From: Streptomyces roseofulvus
Lineage (GTDB): Bacteria; Actinomycetota; Actinomycetes; Streptomycetales; Streptomycetaceae
Reading direction: 5' to 3'
Length of the DNA stretch: 64,000 nt
Assembly: GCF_039534915.1 (NCBI RefSeq)
Contig: NZ_BAAAWE010000001.1
Span: forward strand, 3,844,001 to 3,908,000
Position numbers and translations under genes: made by a program. Below are positions 59,810-64,000 of the stretch, piece after piece; the first letter of the stretch is position 1; each line of letters opens with the position of its first letter. The notes beneath the pieces were generated by a model. It saw only the letters and a list, made by a program, of their open reading frames with translations, had not been told where the DNA came from and made no database searches.

Positions 59810-60730
59810 TCATGACACGATCGGACCGGTGATGTAGAGCCCGTCTTCGTCATACGGAAAAGCGTTCGAGCGACAGCCGTTGAGGCCCTTGATCTGCTGC
59901 ATCATCGCGGGCGCGAGCTTGCCGGGACCGCCGCAGCCCATGTGCTGCCGGATGCCGATCTCGTGCCCGACCTCGTGGTTGATGATCAGGTGCCGGTACT
60001 CCTCCGGCGGCCCCGCGAAGGTCGGCGAGCCCAGCATCCACCGCTTGAGGTTCACCACGACCCCGTCGGTCGTCTCGCAGTTCAGCTCGCCGTGGGTGTT
60101 GAGGCCCTGCCGGGCGCAGAGCGCGTCCGCGGTGTCGGGGGTGGCGATCCGGATCACGAAGTCGGCGTTCGACTCGACCAGCTGGAAACGGCCCCGGCCG
60201 TGCGCGGCCCAGCTGCGCGGATGGGCCAGGATCGCCTCGATCTCCTCGGCGGTCTCCCGGGCCGAGAGGTCGAGCCCCTCCTCGACCTGCACCCGGTACC
60301 GGCGCAGCGTCCCGCTCTCCCCGGTGACGCTTCCGGAGGCGGAGGCGGTGGTGAAGGTGCCCCGACCGGACTGCGGCACGGTCGCGGGCCTCTTCGCGGT
60401 CGCCGTCGGCGTCGGCTTCACGGTCCGCTTCGGCTTCGGCTTGGCCTTCGGCTTCGGTGGGGGCGAGGCCGTCCGGGTCGGCGTCGGGGCGGCGGTCGCC
60501 GGCGCGGACGCCGCCGGAGCCCCGGACGCCGGGGCCTTCGCCGCGCTGTCACGCAGCTCCGCCTCGCTCTGGAAGTGCGCGAGCGCCACGCCCGCGCCGA
60601 GCGAGACGCCCATCAGGACCAGGGTCGACAGGACGAGCCGGCCGCGGCGCGTGACACGCGTCCCCCCGCGGCGGCTCCTCCCGCTATGTCGGTTCCGTCG
60701 GCGCCGGTCAGGCGCTCCCCGCTTGCCCAC
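59810..60730 (-). CDS. Anchored DUF3152 zincin-like protein
   Basis: 306 aa. Basic N-terminus, one membrane helix (about 30-52), a Pro/Lys/Thr linker (80-120) and an external DUF3152 domain. That domain holds HLIINHEVGHEIGIRQHMGCGGPGKLAPAMMQQ, an HExxHxxGxxH-type zinc site of metalloproteases, plus paired cysteines (CARQGLNTHGELNC; CGG; CRSNAFPYDEDGLY). Start GTG 60730. A secreted-side protease role is inferred; substrate unknown. Confidence 0.88.
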   Translation of the reverse strand: MGKRGAPDRRRRNRHSGRSRRGGTRVTRRGRLVLSTLVLMGVSLGAGVALAHFQSEAELRDSAAKAPASGAPAASAPATAAPTPTRTASPPPKPKAKPKPKRTVKPTPTATAKRPATVPQSGRGTFTTASASGSVTGESGTLRRYRVQVEEGLDLSARETAEEIEAILAHPRSWAAHGRGRFQLVESNADFVIRIATPDTADALCARQGLNTHGELNCETTDGVVVNLKRWMLGSPTFAGPPEEYRHLIINHEVGHEIGIRQHMGCGGPGKLAPAMMQQIKGLNGCRSNAFPYDEDGLYITGPIVS

Positions 60731-60788
60731 GACAGTTTCCCCCCTGCTTCAGGCCGGTCCGGGGGATCGTACCGGCCGGGGGTGACGG

Positions 60789-61202
60789 TCAGCCGAGGGT
60801 GTCGGCCGCGGTCTCCGAGGAGTCCCGCAGGAAGGTCGTGCAGCGCTCGTACTCGGCCTGCTCGCCGATCTCGCCCGCGGCCCGCGCCAGCGCGTGCAGG
60901 GCCCGCAGGAAACCGCGGTTCGGCTCGTGCTCCCACGGCACCGGGCCGTGGCCCTTCCAGCCGTTGCGCCGCAGCGCGTCCAGCGCCCGGTGGTAGCCGG
61001 TCCTGGCGTAGGCGTACGACTCCACCACGCGGCCGGCCTCGAACGCGTCGTCCGCGAGCTGCGCCCACGCCAGCGAGGAGGTCGGGTACTTCGCGGCGAC
61101 GTCCGCCGGGGCGGTGCCCTGCGCGAGGAGCTCGCGCGGCTCGGGCTCGTCGGGGAGCAGGGTGGGCGCGGGCCCGCCCAGCAGGTTCTCATGGATAGCC
61201 AT
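60789..61202 (-). CDS. DUF3151-family protein
   Basis: 137 aa, start ATG 61202. Conserved actinobacterial family: MAIHENLLGGPAPTLLPDEPEP, then the repeat-like helical part (SSLAWAQLADDAFEAGRVVESYAYARTGYHRALDALRRNGWKGHGPVPWEHEPNRGFLRALHALARAAGEIGE). It is TPR-like and soluble. Function unknown; it sits between the zincin and the transporter. Confidence 0.88.
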   Translation of the reverse strand: MAIHENLLGGPAPTLLPDEPEPRELLAQGTAPADVAAKYPTSSLAWAQLADDAFEAGRVVESYAYARTGYHRALDALRRNGWKGHGPVPWEHEPNRGFLRALHALARAAGEIGEQAEYERCTTFLRDSSETAADTLG

Positions 61203-61243
61203 CCCCCCAGTCTGCCCCACGCCAGCGCGCGGAGCGGCCGGGA

Positions 61244-62692
61244 TCAGGGGGCGCCCGGGTCGAGCGGCGGGGAGGTCACCCCGCAGTGCGTCCGGCACTC
61301 GGGGTGGCAGCCCGGCGCCTCGGGAGTCCGCATGGTCGTCCACGCCAGCACCGCGCCCGCCACCAGCACCCCGGCGCAGATGGGCATCGCCCGGTCGAAC
61401 GTGGCGTCGAACTCGGCCGCCGAGCGGTACGCCTCCGGCCCCATCCCCGTCAGCAGCGGCAGCGCCGCCACCGCGACGAGCCCGGCCGCCCGGGCCGCCG
61501 CGTTGTTGACGCCGCTGGCCAGACCGGCGCGGGAGACGTCCACCGAGGCGAGGACGGTCGCGGTCAGCGGGGCGACCAGGGCCGTCATCCCGAGCCCCAG
61601 CACGAGGAGGGCCGGCAGCACGTCCCGTACGTACACGGCGTCCTCCCCGACCCGGGTCATCAGCAGCATCCCGGCGGCGCACAGCAGCGGGCCGACGGTC
61701 AGCGGGATGCGCGGGCCGATCCGCTCCCCCAGCTCGCCGGAGCGGGCCGAGAGCAGCAGCATCAGGACGGTGGTGGGCAGCAGGGCCGTCCCGGCGGCGA
61801 GGGCGGAGTAGCCGGAGACCACCTGGAGCTGGATCACGGCGAGGAAGAAGAAGCCGCCGAAGGCCGCGTACACACAGAGCGTCACCAGGTTCACGGCGGT
61901 GAAGAGCCGGGACCGGAAGATCGACGGCGGCACCATCGCGGCCTCGCCCCGCCGCCGCTCCACCACCGCGAACCCGGCCCCGACCAGCACCCCCACCGCC
62001 CCCGGCCACCACACCCCGTCGATCAGCGCGTAGGTGACGAGGCCGAGCGACGCCGCGCCGAGCACCGCCCCGAGCACGTCGAACCGGCCGCGCGCGGTGG
62101 CGTCGCGGGACTCGGGGACGTGCCGCAGCGCGACCGGGACGCAGAGCGCGGCGAGCGGCACGTTGAGCAGGAAGACCCACCGCCAGCCGGGCCCGTCGAC
62201 GAGCCAGCCGCCGACGAACGGCCCGATCGCGGCCCCGACCCCGCCGAAGCCGGACCACAGGCCGACCGCCCGGGCCCGGTCGTCCGGGTGGAAGCTCGCC
62301 TGGATCAGCGCCAGCGACCCCGGCGTGAGCAGCGCCCCGCCGACGCCCTGGAGGGCGCGGGCGGCGACGAGGACGCCGGCGTTCGGGGCGAGCCCGCAGA
62401 GCAGCGAGGCGAGGGCGAACCAGACGACGCCGACGACGAAGACCCGCCGCCGCCCGTACCGGTCGCCGAGCGAACCGCCGAGCAGGATGAGCCCGGCCAG
62501 CGTCAGCATGTACGCGTTGACGGTCCACTGGAGGACGGCGAGGTCGGCGCCGAGGTCCTCGCCGATGTGCGGCAGCGCCACGTTGACGACGGTCGAGTCG
62601 AGCAGCGCCATCCCGGAGCCGAGGACGGTGGTGAAGACGATCCACCGCCCGGTCCCGGACGTCATCCGCACCTCGGTCGCGGCCGCGCTCAT
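61244..62692 (-). CDS. 14-TM MFS drug:H+ antiporter (DHA2)
   Basis: 482 aa with about 14 membrane helices. DHA2 signatures: motif D1 LDSTVVNVALPHIGEDL, motif A GSLGDRYGRRRVF, motif B ALQGVGGALLTPGSLALI and motif C GFGGVGAAIGPFVGGWLVDGPGWRWVFLLNVP. It exports drugs using the proton gradient. No regulator gene is adjacent. C-terminal tail with three cysteines or histidines (APGCHPECRTHCG) is unusual. Start ATG 62692. Confidence 0.94.
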   Translation of the reverse strand: MSAAATEVRMTSGTGRWIVFTTVLGSGMALLDSTVVNVALPHIGEDLGADLAVLQWTVNAYMLTLAGLILLGGSLGDRYGRRRVFVVGVVWFALASLLCGLAPNAGVLVAARALQGVGGALLTPGSLALIQASFHPDDRARAVGLWSGFGGVGAAIGPFVGGWLVDGPGWRWVFLLNVPLAALCVPVALRHVPESRDATARGRFDVLGAVLGAASLGLVTYALIDGVWWPGAVGVLVGAGFAVVERRRGEAAMVPPSIFRSRLFTAVNLVTLCVYAAFGGFFFLAVIQLQVVSGYSALAAGTALLPTTVLMLLLSARSGELGERIGPRIPLTVGPLLCAAGMLLMTRVGEDAVYVRDVLPALLVLGLGMTALVAPLTATVLASVDVSRAGLASGVNNAAARAAGLVAVAALPLLTGMGPEAYRSAAEFDATFDRAMPICAGVLVAGAVLAWTTMRTPEAPGCHPECRTHCGVTSPPLDPGAP

Positions 62693-62729
62693 GCCTGCAT
62701 GGTCCCGCGTTCCGGCGCCGCCTGCCTCC

Positions 62730-63905
62730 TCAGCCCCGGTCGGTCCGCAGCCGTGCCGCCGCCCTGACCAGGGCGTCCACGCCCCGCTCGGCCTTGGCGC
62801 GCGGGCAGCCGACGTTGAGCCGGACGAAGCCGGGGGTGCCGTAGGTGCCGCCCGGCATGATCGCGACCTTCTCGGTCCCGACCAGCTCCTCCTGGAGGCG
62901 GTCCTCGTCGACGCCGAGCGGCCGGAGGTCGATCCAGGCGAGGTAGCCGGCCTGCGGCGGCCGCCACTCCACGCCGGGCAGACCCGCCGCGAGCCGGTCC
63001 GCGACCATCGCCATCGTGCCGGCGACATAGCCGCGCAGCGCGTCCAGCCACGGTCCGCCGTGCCGGTAGGCGGCGACGTGGGCGGTGAGCGAGAGGACCG
63101 CCGGGGAGGCGAGGCCCTCGCCGGTCTCCATCCGGCGGACGAACGCCGCCCGCTCCTCCGGGTCGCCGACGAAGCCGTACGAGCCGGAGAGCGCCGGGAA
63201 GTTGAACGCCTTGGTGCCGGAGGTGACGAGCGCCCAGCGGCGGTCGCCGCCGGCCTCCGCGATCCGGGTCCAGGGGGTGTGCCGGTACCCGTCGGCGGTG
63301 AGGTCCGCGTGGATCTCGTCGCTGACGACGGGCACGTCGTACCGGCGGGCGAGCCGCGCGAACTCGGTGAGCTCCTCCTCCGTCCACACCCGCCCGGTGG
63401 GGTTGTGCGGGGAGCAGAGCAGCAGCATCGTGCTGTCCGGCCGGGCCAGCTCCCGCTCCAGGGCCGCCGTGTCCCCGACCGGGACGCCGCGCAGTTCGCG
63501 GCCGAGACCCGTGACGGCCTTGCGGAAGCCGTCGTAGGTGGGGGTGTGGGTGACGACGCCGTCGCCGGGGCGGGTCCACATGCGCAGCAGCTGGGAGACC
63601 TGGTTGAGCACGGACGGCGCGTACACCAGCGCCTCGGTGTCGACGGCGGTGCCGTACCGGCTCGCGTACCAGTGGCGGATCGCCTCCCGGAAGCCGTCGT
63701 CGCCGCCGAGCCGCCAGTCGGTGTAGCCGAAGACGCCGTGGTCGACGCGGGCGCGCAGGGCGTCGAGGACCTCGGGCGGGGAGGCGAAGTCCATGTCGGA
63801 GATGGTGAAGGGGAGCAGGCCGGGGACGCCGAAGCGGTCCGCGATCCCGTCCCACTGGACCGACCAGGTGCCCCGCCGGTCGCGTATCTCGTCGAAGTCG
63901 TACAT
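62730..63905 (-). CDS. MalY/PatB-type cystathionine beta-lyase aminotransferase
   Basis: 391-aa fold-type I PLP enzyme. LLPFTISDMDFASPPEVLDALRARVDHGVFGYTDW is the MalY/PatB start, LLLCSPHNPTGRVWTEEEL the Asn-Pro site, VVSDEIHADLTADGYRHTPW the Asp, and LVTSGTKAFNFPALSGSYGF the Schiff-base lysine. It cleaves C-S bonds of cystathionine or cysteine conjugates. ATG 63905, with GGAG-like CAGGAGAGGGCG ahead. Confidence 0.94.
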   Translation of the reverse strand: MYDFDEIRDRRGTWSVQWDGIADRFGVPGLLPFTISDMDFASPPEVLDALRARVDHGVFGYTDWRLGGDDGFREAIRHWYASRYGTAVDTEALVYAPSVLNQVSQLLRMWTRPGDGVVTHTPTYDGFRKAVTGLGRELRGVPVGDTAALERELARPDSTMLLLCSPHNPTGRVWTEEELTEFARLARRYDVPVVSDEIHADLTADGYRHTPWTRIAEAGGDRRWALVTSGTKAFNFPALSGSYGFVGDPEERAAFVRRMETGEGLASPAVLSLTAHVAAYRHGGPWLDALRGYVAGTMAMVADRLAAGLPGVEWRPPQAGYLAWIDLRPLGVDEDRLQEELVGTEKVAIMPGGTYGTPGFVRLNVGCPRAKAERGVDALVRAAARLRTDRG

Positions 63906-63926
63906 CAGCGCCCTCTCCTGGGGACA

Positions 63927-63968
63927 CGAAGGGCCCGGCACCCTCGTGCGCGGGTGCCGGGCCCTTCG
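63927..63968. terminator. Terminator between lyase gene and upstream neighbour
   Basis: 17-bp perfect stem (CGAAGGGCCCGGCACCC) with 8-nt loop TCGTGCGC, 22 bp before the lyase start and 10 bp after the next gene's stop. Confidence 0.85.
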
Positions 63969-63978
63969 GTCACGGCTG

Positions 63979-64000
63979 TTACTTCAGCTTCTTGCCGGCC
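63979..64000 (-). CDS. 3' end of an unidentified gene
   Basis: Only the last codons are in the window: AGKKLK followed by TAA (63981-63979). A lysine-rich end just before a strong terminator supports a real minus-strand gene cut by the window edge. Identity cannot be told. Confidence 0.45.

Noticed and set aside
1..64000. CRISPR array
   Set aside because: No regularly spaced 24-37-bp repeats with unique spacers and no cas genes were seen.

Overview
The window is a high-GC actinobacterial chromosome segment, almost certainly Streptomyces. Coding regions have a strong G/C third-position bias, many genes start with GTG or TTG, and actinobacterial hallmarks are present: WblA, DUF3151/DUF3152 proteins, Scr1/WhiJ-type regulators with DUF397 partners, a DasR-type operator before a GH19 chitinase, and an ECF sigma factor. 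From memory, the order ArsA-type ATPase, wblA, penicillin-binding protein, YqeY, then ask, recR, ybaB, then purA and the kynurenine genes matches the conserved core region around SCO3578 to SCO3650 of S. coelicolor. No database search was possible.

Layout. 1-7.5 kb: ArsA-like ATPase (cut by the window edge), wblA, class A PBP, YqeY, metallophosphoesterase, tRNA-Pro(CGG), alpha/beta hydrolase, glycosyltransferase. 7.5-17.5 kb: membrane-anchored Ser/Thr kinase, DUF218 membrane protein, orphan TPR protein divergent from a tandem Lrp/AsnC regulator, methyltransferase, SURF1, and an ECF sigma factor overlapping a Pro/Thr-rich anchored protein gene. 17.8-22.7 kb: aspartokinase (with an internal beta-subunit start), DUF5063-like protein, recR, ybaB, a SLATT-like 2TM protein, and an 88-bp MITE-like element at the stop codon of the next gene. 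22.8-31.4 kb: GntR regulator plus class III aminotransferase, membrane protein, secreted GH19 chitinase, secreted FG-GAP protein, quinone oxidoreductase, a possible substrate-binding-protein remnant, and a second Ser/Thr kinase.

The region 31.5-46.5 kb is an accessory defence island between the second kinase and purA. It holds a type I restriction-modification system (hsdM, hsdS, hsdR) with a YgjP-type metallopeptidase, an RloA/RloB ATPase-Toprim pair, and a divergent pair made of a 115-aa protein and a single-TRD HsdS-like protein. Between hsdS and hsdR lies a WhiJ/Scr1-type regulator, its DUF397 partner, two small hypothetical genes with a structured leader, and a perfect 18-bp palindrome. 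The regulator is split in the middle of its helix-turn-helix by an 885-bp IS5-family insertion. The target duplication (AAT) and imperfect 12-bp terminal repeats are readable, and removing the element restores a 283-aa frame.

46.6-64 kb returns to core genes: purA, a degenerate diacylglycerol-kinase-like protein, a membrane protein, a GbsR/MarR regulator divergent from an ABC exporter with a palindromic operator between them, a P450, a DesK/NarL-type two-component system, a likely complete tryptophan-to-anthranilate operon (dioxygenase, kynureninase, arylformamidase-like hydrolase), DUF3152 zincin, DUF3151 protein, a 14-TM drug:H+ antiporter, a MalY/PatB C-S lyase, and the very 3' end of one more gene.
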